DNA of 64,000 nt from SIG299 sp045531955 (GTDB lineage: Bacteria; Bacillota; Clostridia; Lachnospirales; Lachnospiraceae): NCBI GenBank assembly GCA_045531955.1, contig JAZSFC010000027.1, positions 118,492-182,491 of the forward strand, written 5' to 3'. A program made the translations under genes and the position numbers. Positions 52,425 through 61,365 of this stretch are shown here, in pieces. Below the pieces are notes generated by a model. It was given only the letters and a program-made list of their open reading frames with translations, was not told where the DNA came from and did no database searches. Every line of letters begins with the position of its first letter. Within the stretch, counting starts at the first letter, position 1.

Positions 52425-53985
52425 ACGTAATTCCCATCCTCTTTGCAGCCGCTTCTTCACGCCCGGTGGAGCTGAAAATCAATATCTGCCGTCCGCACTT
52501 TGCCAGTGCCAATATAGCAGACTCCAAACGCTGGTCGTCAAAAGCCGCAAAACTGTCATCTAAAATAACCGGATTCTTTTTCTCCGGATCAAACACATCT
52601 GCCGCAGCAAACCGCAAAGCAAGATAAAACTGCTCCCCCGTACCGAAGCTTACATCAGAAACCTCCAGGTTACGCGCTTCCGTCACTGCCTTCAATACCA
52701 TGTCTTCCTCTGCTGTCAGCAGTTCATAAGAATGGTCGGTAAATGCTTTGGCATACTCTGACAAGGCAGCCGCAAATTTAGCTCCGAATTCCTCATACAA
52801 TTCAATGGAAAGCTGCTCCAGAGTCGTATATGCCAATGTAAGTGCCTCTGCTTCCAAAAGCAGTGTCTGCTGCTGCCGCTTCAATTCCTCATAGCGCTCT
52901 TTCGCCAGTTCACAGCGCTTCAGCTGCTCTTCCATCTGCTCCATCCTGAATTTTTCCTGCTCCATTTCCGGAAGCAATAAGGTAAGCTTTTCATAATAAC
53001 CTTCCATCTGTTTTGATATCTGCAGCAGTTGTTCTTCCAGTTCCTGTTTCCGGATTCCTGCATCGCGTCCCCGCTTTATATTTGGAAATCCCCCAAAAAA
53101 GCCGATCAGAAGAACGGACAGACTTACCACCCAGCCGGTTACCCGAAACGGCAAAGCCGGCAAAAAGAACGATACTCCGCAAAGACCTGCTGCCAACACA
53201 CAGCCTAAGAGCAGCAACCGTTCTCCCCTGAATTTCTTCCGTTCTTCCTCTTCTTCCTGTCTGCGCTCCAAAGCTACCTGTTCCGATAATTTCTTTGTTG
53301 CTTTTATTTCATCCTCCAGCTCCTTTTGATGCCTCAAATAAGCTTCCATCCGGTGCCCGGTCCGGTCTAACTGCTCTTCTAAACTTTCTTTTGTAAGAAG
53401 AACTTCTCTATAGTCCGCCAGTTCTTTTTCCGGTACCTGTTTTAACACTTCTTTTTTTCTTGCTGCCAGCCAACCAAGACTCTTTTGCAAATTCAGCCCG
53501 GTGCCTCCGCCATACGAAAGATTTGCCAGATAATCCTTTAATTCTGCTCCCAGCAATTCCTCCGTACCGCAGGAATTACCTACACAAAACGTGTTGGTAT
53601 ACACTGCCTCTGATTTTAAGCCAAAGTCCCGCAAGGCCTTGGCAGGGTCATCTGCTTCCCGGCCCGTGGATAAATCGGTAAGTATCACCTGTTTCTCCGT
53701 AGTAAGAAAATTACGGAACAGACGATATTCTTTTCCCTCTGCCGTAAATTCCAAAAACCCCTGAAAGCGCCCGTGTTCCCAAGGCTTTAACCGGGTATAA
53801 TCATCTTTTCTTGCCTTAATTCCCCGTTCCCTTTCCAAGCCATAAAACATACTGCGGATAAAACGGTGAAGCGTACTTTTCCCGCTTTCATTGGCTCCGG
53901 TGGCAATATTTAATCCCGGAGACAGCCGGAATTCTTCCTGATGAAATTTTCCAAAATCCGATACCGCAAGTCTCGTGATTTTCAT
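52408..53985 (-). CDS. short YhaN/SbcC-like AAA ATPase with membrane segments
   Basis: A 525-residue SMC-like ATPase. N-terminal Walker A is in GLNIATGANESGKSTLHRFI. A coiled coil (about 195-245) leads to two hydrophobic segments (LLLLGCVLAAGLCGVSFFLP, about 252-275; VTGWVVSLSVLLIGFFGG, about 282-300), then a second coiled coil and a C-terminal head with VSFGTGEQFYLALRFAAADV and Walker B NPVILDDSFAAFDDQRLE. B. subtilis YhaN has the same plan but is near twice as long. The gene is adjacent to a YhaO-like nuclease, so the two probably form a membrane-linked DNA-processing complex. Confidence 0.88.
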   Translation of the reverse strand: MKITRLAVSDFGKFHQEEFRLSPGLNIATGANESGKSTLHRFIRSMFYGLERERGIKARKDDYTRLKPWEHGRFQGFLEFTAEGKEYRLFRNFLTTEKQVILTDLSTGREADDPAKALRDFGLKSEAVYTNTFCVGNSCGTEELLGAELKDYLANLSYGGGTGLNLQKSLGWLAARKKEVLKQVPEKELADYREVLLTKESLEEQLDRTGHRMEAYLRHQKELEDEIKATKKLSEQVALERRQEEEEERKKFRGERLLLLGCVLAAGLCGVSFFLPALPFRVTGWVVSLSVLLIGFFGGFPNIKRGRDAGIRKQELEEQLLQISKQMEGYYEKLTLLLPEMEQEKFRMEQMEEQLKRCELAKERYEELKRQQQTLLLEAEALTLAYTTLEQLSIELYEEFGAKFAAALSEYAKAFTDHSYELLTAEEDMVLKAVTEARNLEVSDVSFGTGEQFYLALRFAAADVFDPEKKNPVILDDSFAAFDDQRLESAILALAKCGRQILIFSSTGREEAAAKRMGITYEAVF

Positions 53986-53998
53986 TCTGCTCTCCTAC

Positions 53999-55093
53999 TT
54001 ATGTTCTTTCATCTCTGGCCAGCAGCGCCTGTAACCCATATTGCAACGCCATCTGCTTTAATTCCGGGGATTCTGTTTCTTCCATACGCTCAATGAAACG
54101 CCCCACTAATGTATCCTGTTGCTCTCTCCTGAGTTTTTCCACCGGAAAATCCGGTACTGTCTCATCCGAAATGTCAATTACAATCGCACCCTGTTTATTA
54201 AGAAGTCCTGCCAGAGTTTCTGTATCCCATACAACCTCCCGGCCTCTGGTTCCGGTAAGGGTAACCAGATACATATGCTGCAGACCCCGTTTTTGCATGA
54301 TGGCAAGCAGTTCGTTGCATAGGGACAATTCTGTGGATTGTACTGTTGTTTCCAAAGTAAGGGGCACATATTCCCGTCTTGCACACGGGACAAACTCCCA
54401 TTCCATTTCTGAAGGACCGGTTCCCTCTTTTTTTATTTCACCGATGATATAGCCTTTTGCACCGGTTTCTCCCCGGTTTAACGGCTCCGGGCTGCCACTG
54501 TAAACAATGCGTTTACTGATTTCCGGACGGTTATGTAAATGTCCTAACGCCACATAATCAAAGCCTGCCGTTTCCAGCACGCCCCGGTGAAGCGGAATAC
54601 TTTTATCATTACACAGGGTATTTCCGTGAGCCAGTAAAATATTGATATGCTCCGGCGTATTGCTGCGAATCGTATCGTATCTGGCTTCGGAAATCTGCCT
54701 GGTTTCATAGCTTAATCCAAACACTTCCGTATTCAGTTCCGGAAAGAAAACACTGTCTGCATGGGAGTCCATCAAAAAGGTTACATGTTCCGGAAAGGTC
54801 ACATCATAATAATGGGAGGAAGACAGCAGACAATCATGGTTCCCAGCGCACATTACCACTTTTGTGTGAGTCAGACGACGGAACAGATAATCCACCTCTT
54901 TTACCTCCCGAAGCAGCGGCTGTCCGTGGAACAAGTCTCCCGGAAGCAACAACAAATCCACCTGCTCCCGCTCACAAACTTCTATGATATTACGAAACGT
55001 TTCCCAAATTTCATTCCGGCGAAGCGGACCAAGGTCCGTGCCGCTTTCCGGCTCTGCTCCAAGATGTACATCACCTGCATGTAAAAACCTCAT
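53999..55093 (-). CDS. YhaO/SbcD-like metallophosphoesterase DNA exonuclease
   Basis: The ATG at 55093 is used because GGAGG lies five bases upstream (364 residues). The calcineurin-like metal motifs of Mre11/SbcD are present: FLHAGDVHLGAE, LLLPGDLFHG, VMCAGNHDCLL, ILLAHGNT and YVALGHLHNRPEI. The C-terminal 120 residues form the capping region. It is the first gene of an operon with the YhaN-like ATPase (13-base gap) and the class A PBP. Nuclease activity follows from the family; its partner is the next gene product. Confidence 0.92.
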   Translation of the reverse strand: MRFLHAGDVHLGAEPESGTDLGPLRRNEIWETFRNIIEVCEREQVDLLLLPGDLFHGQPLLREVKEVDYLFRRLTHTKVVMCAGNHDCLLSSSHYYDVTFPEHVTFLMDSHADSVFFPELNTEVFGLSYETRQISEARYDTIRSNTPEHINILLAHGNTLCNDKSIPLHRGVLETAGFDYVALGHLHNRPEISKRIVYSGSPEPLNRGETGAKGYIIGEIKKEGTGPSEMEWEFVPCARREYVPLTLETTVQSTELSLCNELLAIMQKRGLQHMYLVTLTGTRGREVVWDTETLAGLLNKQGAIVIDISDETVPDFPVEKLRREQQDTLVGRFIERMEETESPELKQMALQYGLQALLARDERT

Positions 55094-55169
55094 GTACGCC
55101 TCCACCCCATCTGATTTATTCTTACTACTATCTTAATTCATTCCCGAAGCAAAGTAAACAAGTTTTTCC

Positions 55170-55198
55170 TTGCCAAATTTCGAAAACTATATTATTAT
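55170..55198 (+). promoter_or_regulatory. promoter of the HD-GYP gene
   Basis: TTGCCA (55170-55175) and TATTAT (55193-55198) are 17 bases apart, about 65 bases before the start codon. Confidence 0.55.
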
Positions 55199-55264
55199 GG
55201 AATATAGGTATAAAGTCACAGATATTTGTTCAATTAACCATTGCACACACAGGAGGAGTCGTTC

Positions 55265-56353
55265 ATGCATCCAATGAACATATCACTTCAACAAGTCCGC
55301 CAGGGCATGATTACCGCCGACGACGTTTTAAGTCCCTCCGGCCAGTTAATCATACCAAAAAATACCACCTTAAACCCAAGACTGGTATCCCGGCTTAAGT
55401 TATACAACGTAAAAAAATTATGCGTCATTATTACAGAGGATGTTGCCCAGGAGCTTCTTGCCAAGGCAGAGAAAAACAAGCCTCTGAATCCGGAAAAAAC
55501 AACCCAGGAGTTCAAGCAGTTTAACCGCACCTATCAAGACATGGCAAATGACTTGGAGGCAGCCTTTAAAACCGTAATTGAACACCCTTATGATGCATTT
55601 GATCCGGCCCCTATTATCGACCAGATTTTAGAGCTGGCCAAAACCGTAAAAAATACCATGCATCTGATGAGCACACTGCAGCTGCTCCGGGAATACGACG
55701 ACACTATGTACATCCATTCCTTAAGCGTTGCGCTCATTGCACATACCATTGCATCCCAGCAGAATTTCACGGATGAAGAAAAACGCAGTCTGGTTTTTGC
55801 CTGCGCTTTCCATGACATCGGCAAGGTAAAAATCCCTGTAGATATTTTGTATAAGCCGGGCCGCTTAACCGATGAAGAATACCAAACCGTAAAGCAGCAT
55901 GCCCAAATAGGCTACGACATTTTAAATAAGGCACGGTTTCCGGAAGAAATCCAGATGGCAGCCCTGTTGCATCATGAACGCTGCGACGGCACCGGTTATC
56001 CATCCGGCCTTACTCTGGAAAAAATTCCAACCTTTGCAAGAATTATTGCCATCGCCGACGTTTACGACGCCATGACGGCACGCCGTTCCTACCGCAAAGA
56101 AATTTGTTCCTTTGACGTTATTGCAGAGTTTGAAAACAGCGGTTACCAGAAGTACGATGTCAATCTGCTGTTAGACTTTTTAACCAGCATTGCCCAGTCC
56201 CACTTAAACAATCAGGTGCGACTGTCCAACTCGCTGATTGGTACTATCGTCATGATAAACAAGCACAAGCTTTCCAAGCCGGTAGTAAATGTGGACGGAA
56301 CCTTCTTAGACTTATCTAAGGAAAAAGATATCACCATTGTCGAATTATTATAA
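55265..56353 (+). CDS. HD-GYP domain cyclic-di-GMP phosphodiesterase
   Basis: The ATG at 55265 is used, following AGGAGGAG (362 residues). The N-terminal 100 residues (MNISLQQVRQGMITADDVLS) form an accessory domain. The HD-GYP core covers about 135-320: HSLSVALIAHTIA, FACAFHDIGKVKIPVDIL with the HD pair, and LLHHERCDGTGYPSGL with the GYP motif complete. It should hydrolyse cyclic di-GMP in the cytoplasm. Single-gene unit with its own promoter and terminator. Confidence 0.94.
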   Translation: MHPMNISLQQVRQGMITADDVLSPSGQLIIPKNTTLNPRLVSRLKLYNVKKLCVIITEDVAQELLAKAEKNKPLNPEKTTQEFKQFNRTYQDMANDLEAAFKTVIEHPYDAFDPAPIIDQILELAKTVKNTMHLMSTLQLLREYDDTMYIHSLSVALIAHTIASQQNFTDEEKRSLVFACAFHDIGKVKIPVDILYKPGRLTDEEYQTVKQHAQIGYDILNKARFPEEIQMAALLHHERCDGTGYPSGLTLEKIPTFARIIAIADVYDAMTARRSYRKEICSFDVIAEFENSGYQKYDVNLLLDFLTSIAQSHLNNQVRLSNSLIGTIVMINKHKLSKPVVNVDGTFLDLSKEKDITIVELL

Positions 56354-56365
56354 GAAATGCATAAA

Positions 56366-56430
56366 TAAAAAATCGATGTTTTCCAGACCCGCTCGTCGCT
56401 AACGGTCTTTGAAAACATCGATTTTTATAT
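56366..56430. terminator. bidirectional terminator between HD-GYP gene and rfbC
   Basis: AAATCGATGTTTTC pairs with GAAAACATCGATTT. An A run precedes and a T run follows, so it can act on both strands. The loop contains CCGCTCGTCGCTAACGG. Confidence 0.88.
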
Positions 56431-56464
56431 TATGCATATTTACAATATGTTCGATATAAATTTT

Positions 56465-57043
56465 TTATAAGCCGCGTTCTTTTTTGTATTCCTCAATGCC
56501 GCCCCACTTGGTATCCTTTTCGGATAAAATCAGGTCTGCTTCTGTCATACCTTCCGGCATCGGCCATTCCACGCCGATGGCAGGGTCCTTCCAAAGAAGA
56601 CCGCCCTCATCGTTTGGATGGTAAAAGTCGGTTACCTTATAGCAGAACTCCGCAAAATCAGATAATACAATGAAGCCGTGGGCAAATCCCTTCGGAATGA
56701 AAAACTGCTTTTTGTTTTCTGCGGAAAGCACCACGCCAAACCACTTGCCGAAGGTTTCGGAGCCTTCTCTTAAGTCTACTGCCACGTCAAATACTTCTCC
56801 GTTTACCACGCGGACCAGCTTGTCCTGCGGATAATTAATCTGGAAATGGAGACCTCTCAGCACGCCCTTCTTGGATGCCGACTGGTTGTCCTGCACAAAC
56901 TGACAGTCAATGCCTGCTGCCGCAAAATCATTATAGTTGTATGTTTCTACAAAATAACCGCGGGCATCGCCGAATACGGTCGGCTCAATTACCTTTAAGC
57001 CCTGAATGCCGTTGCAGTTATCCGTTACTGTAATCTTACCCAT
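56465..57043 (-). CDS. rfbC: dTDP-4-dehydrorhamnose 3,5-epimerase
   Basis: The ATG at 57043 is used (192 residues, normal for RmlC) because GGAGG lies seven bases upstream; the longer frame overlaps rfbD. Motifs are VIEPTVFGDARGYFVETYN, FVQDNQSASKKGVLRGLHFQ with the catalytic His, and FIPKGFAHGFIVLSD. It epimerises dTDP-4-keto-6-deoxyglucose. Last gene of rfbA-rfbB-rfbD-rfbC. Confidence 0.97.
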   Translation of the reverse strand: MGKITVTDNCNGIQGLKVIEPTVFGDARGYFVETYNYNDFAAAGIDCQFVQDNQSASKKGVLRGLHFQINYPQDKLVRVVNGEVFDVAVDLREGSETFGKWFGVVLSAENKKQFFIPKGFAHGFIVLSDFAEFCYKVTDFYHPNDEGGLLWKDPAIGVEWPMPEGMTEADLILSEKDTKWGGIEEYKKERGL

Positions 57044-57059
57044 GCAATCCTCCTTGTTT

Positions 57060-57995
57060 TTAGTACTCAATTTCCTGCAAATACCGGGAAAGCGCGTCCT
57101 GCCACGTCGGAAGCGGCGTAAAGCCCATATCCGCAAGCTTCTGCTTACAAAGGCGGCTATTGAACGGTCTTGCCGCCTTGGAAAGACCGTATTCTGCCGT
57201 CGTTACCGGAACAACTGTTGTATCATAACCCGCCTGTTTGAAAATCTCACAGGTGAAATCATACCAGGAAATATATCCGCCCTCATTGGTGGCATGATAA
57301 TAACCGTACTTCTCGCTCTCTGCCATATCTACCAGCAGTCTTGCCAGGTCGTAGGTGTAGGTCGGGGTGCCGATCTGGTCGCACACTACCCGGACCGTAT
57401 CATACTTCTTGCCCACGTTTAACATGGTCTTGATGAAGTTCTTGCCGTTAACACCGAATACCCAGGCAATACGGACGATGAAGAATTTCTCCAGCAGTTC
57501 ACTGACTGCCAGCTCGCCCTCTAACTTGGTCTGACCATACACACAAAGGGGTGCATAGTCCTTGCAATCCGGCTGCCATGGCTCTTCACCCTGGCCGTCA
57601 AATACATAGTCGGTACTGATATAAAGCATCTTGCAGTCCAGCTTCTTACAAACCTCTGCAATATTTCTTGTGCCTCCTGCGTTGATGGCACGGACCTTGT
57701 CCTGCTTGTCCTCGTCCTCTGCCAGGTCCACAGCAGTCCAGGCTGCACAGTGAATCACCGCATCCGGGTTCACACGGGTAAGCACTTCTTCTACCGCAGA
57801 AGCATCGGTGATGTCAAGGAGTTCAAATGTTGTTGCGTTCATTTCCACATGAGCAGAAGAATCCGTACCGATGTCTGTAAGTACGTCGCTTGGTTCCACC
57901 ACGTCACTGCCCACTGCCACATGGCCGCGTTTTTTCAATTCATTTACCACATCATGGCCCAGCTGTCCGGCCACGCCTGTTACAAATACTTTCAT
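57060..57995 (-). CDS. rfbD: dTDP-4-dehydrorhamnose reductase
   Basis: A 311-residue short-chain dehydrogenase. NAD(P) site GVAGQLGHDVVNELKKRG and the active-site YGQTKLEGE tyrosine-lysine pair are visible, as are HCAAWTAVDLAEDE and YISTDYVFDG. It performs the last step to dTDP-L-rhamnose. It is about 20 residues longer than common RmlD, owing to an insertion around residues 35-55. Gaps to its neighbours are 14-16 bases. Confidence 0.96.
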   Translation of the reverse strand: MKVFVTGVAGQLGHDVVNELKKRGHVAVGSDVVEPSDVLTDIGTDSSAHVEMNATTFELLDITDASAVEEVLTRVNPDAVIHCAAWTAVDLAEDEDKQDKVRAINAGGTRNIAEVCKKLDCKMLYISTDYVFDGQGEEPWQPDCKDYAPLCVYGQTKLEGELAVSELLEKFFIVRIAWVFGVNGKNFIKTMLNVGKKYDTVRVVCDQIGTPTYTYDLARLLVDMAESEKYGYYHATNEGGYISWYDFTCEIFKQAGYDTTVVPVTTAEYGLSKAARPFNSRLCKQKLADMGFTPLPTWQDALSRYLQEIEY

Positions 57996-58009
57996 ATTCT
58001 GTTCCTCTA

Positions 58010-59029
58010 TTATCTGTTACCGTACATCTTCTCGTAGTAGTTCTGATATTCACCGGAAATGATGGTCTCCCACCACTCCTTGTTGTCTAAGTACCACTGA
58101 ATGGTCTTTACGATACCGTCGGCGAACTTTGTCTCCGGCAGCCAGCCAAGCTCGTTGTGAATCTTGGTTGGGTCAATGGCATAACGCATGTCGTGACCCT
58201 TACGGTCGGTAACATAAGTGATGAGGCTTTCCGGCTTGCCAAGCTCCTTACAAATGAGCTTAACGATGTCGATGTTTCTCATTTCGTTGTGGCCGCCGAT
58301 GTTGTAAACTTCGCCCACCTTGCCGTTGTGGATGATTAAATCAATAGCCTTGCAGTGGTCTTCTACGTAGAGCCAGTCACGCACATTGATACCCTCGCCG
58401 TATACCGGAAGAGGCTTGTCGTTTAACGCATTGGCAATCATAAGCGGAATTAACTTCTCCGGGAAGTGATACGGACCATAGTTGTTGGAACAACGGCTGA
58501 TGGTAATTGGTAAACCATAGGTTCTGTGATATGCCTGTACCAGTAAATCTGCCGCAGCCTTGGAAGAGCTGTATGGAGAACTGGTGTGGATTGGAGTTTC
58601 CTCAGTGAAGAATAAGTCAGGGCGGTCTAACGGAAGGTCGCCGTAAACTTCATCGGTGGAAACCTGATGATAACGGGTAATGCCGTACTTTCTGCAGGCA
58701 TCCATGAGCACCTGGGTACCCATGATGTTGGTTTCTAAGAAGATGCCCGGATTTTCGATGGAACGGTCTACGTGGCTTTCTGCCGCGAAGTTTACCACGA
58801 TGTCCGGATGCTCCTCTTCAAATAACTTGTACACTGCTTCTCTGTCGCAGATGTCTGCCTTCACGAAACGGAAGTTAGGGTTCTGCATCACAGGCTCCAG
58901 GGTGGATAAATTGCCTGCGTAGGTTAACTTGTCCAGACAAATGATACGATAGTCCGGATACTTGTTTAACATATGGAAAACGAAATTGGAACCGATAAAA
59001 CCGGCGCCGCCTGTTACGATAATAGTCAT
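58010..59029 (-). CDS. rfbB: dTDP-glucose 4,6-dehydratase
   Basis: A 339-residue enzyme with VTGGAGFIGSNFVFHML at the N-terminus, the substrate and catalytic motifs NFAAESHVDRSI, HQVSTDEVYGDLP, and the YxxxK pair in YSSSKAAADLLV. GGAG precedes the ATG. It converts dTDP-glucose to the 4-keto-6-deoxy sugar. Confidence 0.98.
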   Translation of the reverse strand: MTIIVTGGAGFIGSNFVFHMLNKYPDYRIICLDKLTYAGNLSTLEPVMQNPNFRFVKADICDREAVYKLFEEEHPDIVVNFAAESHVDRSIENPGIFLETNIMGTQVLMDACRKYGITRYHQVSTDEVYGDLPLDRPDLFFTEETPIHTSSPYSSSKAAADLLVQAYHRTYGLPITISRCSNNYGPYHFPEKLIPLMIANALNDKPLPVYGEGINVRDWLYVEDHCKAIDLIIHNGKVGEVYNIGGHNEMRNIDIVKLICKELGKPESLITYVTDRKGHDMRYAIDPTKIHNELGWLPETKFADGIVKTIQWYLDNKEWWETIISGEYQNYYEKMYGNR

Positions 59030-59079
59030 GATATTCTCTCCTTATCTTTACGTTATAAACCGCTTAAGCGATATATACT

Positions 59080-59964
59080 TTAGTACTGAATCTTGCCTTC
59101 TGCAACCTTCTTTAAATGCTCGCCGTACGGAGACTTGCCGTATCTTGCTGCGGATTCCAGTAATGTTGCCTTGTCAATCCAACCGTTGATAAATGCAATT
59201 TCTTCCGGTGCGGAAATCTCGATGCCCTGACGCTTCTGAATCATCTGCACGAAGTCGGAAGCCTCTACCAGGCTGTCCATGGTGCCGGTGTCAAGCCATG
59301 CAAAACCACGGCCAAGGAGCTTAACATTTAAGGTGCCGTCCTCTAAATAAATGCGGTTTAAGTCGGTGATTTCCAGCTCGCCGCGCTTGGATGGCTTTAC
59401 CTGCTTTGCATATTCTACCACGCGCTTGTCGTAGAAATATAAACCGGTGATGCAGTAGTTGGACTTTGGATTCTGCGGCTTTTCCTCTACGGAAATAACC
59501 TTGCCGTTTTCATCAAATTCCACGATACCGAAACGCTCCGGATCATTTACATAATAACCGAAAATAGTTGCCTTACCGGCCTGGCTGTTTACTGCCGCTT
59601 CACGGAGCAGCTTAGAAAAACCGTTGCCGTAGAAGATGTTGTCGCCAAGGACCATGGCACATGGCTCATCCCCGATGAACTCTTCACCGATTAAGAAAGC
59701 CTGGGCAAGACCGTCCGGACTTGGCTGCTCCTTGTAGGAAAGCTTCACACCGTACTGGCTGCCGTCGCCAAGTAAGCGCTCAAAGTTTGGCAGGTCATGT
59801 GGAGTGGAAATAATTAAAATGTCCTTGATGCCCGCAAGCATTAAGGTGGACAGCGGATAATAAATCATCGGCTTGTCATATACAGGTAACAGCTGCTTGG
59901 AAGTTACCATGGTTAACGGATACAATCTGGTGCCGGAACCTCCGGCAAGAATAATACCTTTCAT
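59080..59964 (-). CDS. rfbA: glucose-1-phosphate thymidylyltransferase
   Basis: The ATG at 59964 is used (294 residues); GAAAGGA lies upstream, and the longer frame is not supported. Motifs MKGIILAGGSGTRLYPLT, SKQLLPVYDKPMIYYPLS and VLGDNIFYG are complete. It makes dTDP-glucose, the first step of dTDP-rhamnose synthesis. The promoter region upstream contains a MerR-type site and a hairpin. Confidence 0.98.
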   Translation of the reverse strand: MKGIILAGGSGTRLYPLTMVTSKQLLPVYDKPMIYYPLSTLMLAGIKDILIISTPHDLPNFERLLGDGSQYGVKLSYKEQPSPDGLAQAFLIGEEFIGDEPCAMVLGDNIFYGNGFSKLLREAAVNSQAGKATIFGYYVNDPERFGIVEFDENGKVISVEEKPQNPKSNYCITGLYFYDKRVVEYAKQVKPSKRGELEITDLNRIYLEDGTLNVKLLGRGFAWLDTGTMDSLVEASDFVQMIQKRQGIEISAPEEIAFINGWIDKATLLESAARYGKSPYGEHLKKVAEGKIQY

Positions 59965-59997
59965 GTCTTTTGTTCCTTTCTTAAACTCGTTTTTCAC

Positions 59998-60042
59998 AAA
60001 AAATAAGAAGAACTTCCGGAGAAATTCTCCTGTTCTTCTTAT
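59998..60042 (-). terminator. terminator or attenuator between merR-methyltransferase gene and rfbA
   Basis: ATAAGAAGAAC (60003-60013) pairs perfectly with GTTCTTCTTAT (60032-60042), with an inner stem GGAGAAATTCTCC, and is followed on the minus strand by a T run. Confidence 0.8.
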
Positions 60043-60073
60043 AGCTTACATGGTGACCTTAGGTCACCTTCAA
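60043..60073 (-). promoter_or_regulatory. MerR-type promoter with 19-bp spacer directed at rfbA
   Basis: On the minus strand TTGAAG (60073-60068) and TAAGCT (60048-60043) are 19 bases apart, the long spacer typical of MerR-activated promoters. The spacer holds a near-perfect 17-bp palindrome GGTGACCTAAGGTCACC (60068-60052). Confidence 0.65.
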
Positions 60074-60100
60074 GTACTTTTTTTAATTTTTTAAAAAAAT

Positions 60101-61297
60101 TTATTTATGCGCAATAAATACTCCCGCATCCTTCGTAATTTTAAACCCATACCGGGTCTTTTCCGTTACGTAGGCCTTAAATTCCTTGTATTTGTCTAAC
60201 AGCATTTGATTCTGATTGCCATGGCAGGATAAAATGTACTCCAATAACGGTTCCGGCTCACTGATGCGGATTTCATCCTCGTAACGCGCTAAGATAATTT
60301 CATCAAATACCTTCCCTAACATCGAAGCGCCGTTTTCCAGGCCAAAAATCTCATATAAATCTTCTGCCGCCAAAACGATGCGGCTGTCGAAGCCCTGCAC
60401 CAAATGGGTAATTTCTTTCATGTGGGCGCTGCCATAGGTGCTGCAGATAAACCGGCCACCCGGCTTTAACACCCGCTTTACTTCCCGGCAAACCGCATTG
60501 ATATCCTCACAATAAAACAGCAGATGGTTGGCAATCACCACATCCATGGAAGCATCCGCATACGGGATGGCATGGCAGTCAAAGGTTTCAAAAGAAAACG
60601 TCAGCTCCGCCGTTTCCTTAAAATGCTCCGATATCGCACGGCGGGCATCACGGATCATGCCCTCGGAAATGTCCGACAATACCACATGAAAATTTTTCGG
60701 CAGCTTGTCCCGGTTCTCCGTCCAAAGGGCCCCATTGCCGCAGCCCAGTTCCAGCACCTGCATCCCTTCTGTGAAACCGCACTGTTCAAACAGCCAAGGA
60801 AACCAGCCCTGCTTATTTACGGAATAGTCGCGGTGCAGGCGGATTCTGGCAGAAATATTGCCTGCATCCCGGTACTGGCTCTTTAAACTTTTTTCCATGC
60901 CGGTTAAATGAATCAGCTCCAGCATGTGACTCCAGTCCACCTGCTGCTCCTGCTCCATGGTGGTAACCGTATCGTCGATGGCGGCTTCCACCAGCTGCAG
61001 TTGCTCCATGCGGTCCTTCACCAGCTTTTTCTGAAGCTTTAAAGAGTTTAACAGCATGTGCTGATCTGATGTGTCGATGGCCAGTTCCTTGATGTCCTCC
61101 AGAGCAAGACCAAGATACTTTAACAGCAGGATTTGCTGCAGCTTGACAAAGTCTTCTTCCGTATAAAAACGGGCACCGGACGGATTGCGGTAGGATGGCT
61201 TTAAAATATTCTTTTTATCATAAAAGCGGATGGTCTTTAACGACACACCCGCCAGCCGGGCAAACTGCCCGGACGAATAATAGCCGGGTAATTTCAT
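60101..61297 (-). CDS. MerR regulator fused to a SAM-dependent methyltransferase
   Basis: A 398-residue fusion. Residues about 5-75 are a MerR winged helix (SSGQFARLAGVSLKTIRFYD, PSGARFYTEEDFVKLQQILL) with the dimer coiled coil to about 120. Residues about 170-300 are a class I methyltransferase (VLELGCGNGALWTENRDKLP, DASMDVVIANHLLFYCEDIN, VKRVLKPGGRFICSTYG). Such fusions occur in Firmicutes, but their ligands and substrates are not established as far as I know. AGGAG precedes the ATG. A palindrome (GTTACCCTAAGTTTACC, 61319-61335) before the gene resembles the one at 60052-60068, so self-regulation is likely. Confidence 0.9.
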   Translation of the reverse strand: MKLPGYYSSGQFARLAGVSLKTIRFYDKKNILKPSYRNPSGARFYTEEDFVKLQQILLLKYLGLALEDIKELAIDTSDQHMLLNSLKLQKKLVKDRMEQLQLVEAAIDDTVTTMEQEQQVDWSHMLELIHLTGMEKSLKSQYRDAGNISARIRLHRDYSVNKQGWFPWLFEQCGFTEGMQVLELGCGNGALWTENRDKLPKNFHVVLSDISEGMIRDARRAISEHFKETAELTFSFETFDCHAIPYADASMDVVIANHLLFYCEDINAVCREVKRVLKPGGRFICSTYGSAHMKEITHLVQGFDSRIVLAAEDLYEIFGLENGASMLGKVFDEIILARYEDEIRISEPEPLLEYILSCHGNQNQMLLDKYKEFKAYVTEKTRYGFKITKDAGVFIAHK

Positions 61298-61365
61298 AGG
61301 GTGTTCTCCTGTAAAAATGTTACCCTAAGTTTACCACGGCTACTTTTTTAATTCAATATGATTTA

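Noticed and set aside
60052..60068. Palindrome considered as a restriction-site-like or tRNA-like remnant
   Set aside because: Its placement centred in a 19-bp promoter spacer fits a MerR operator better.
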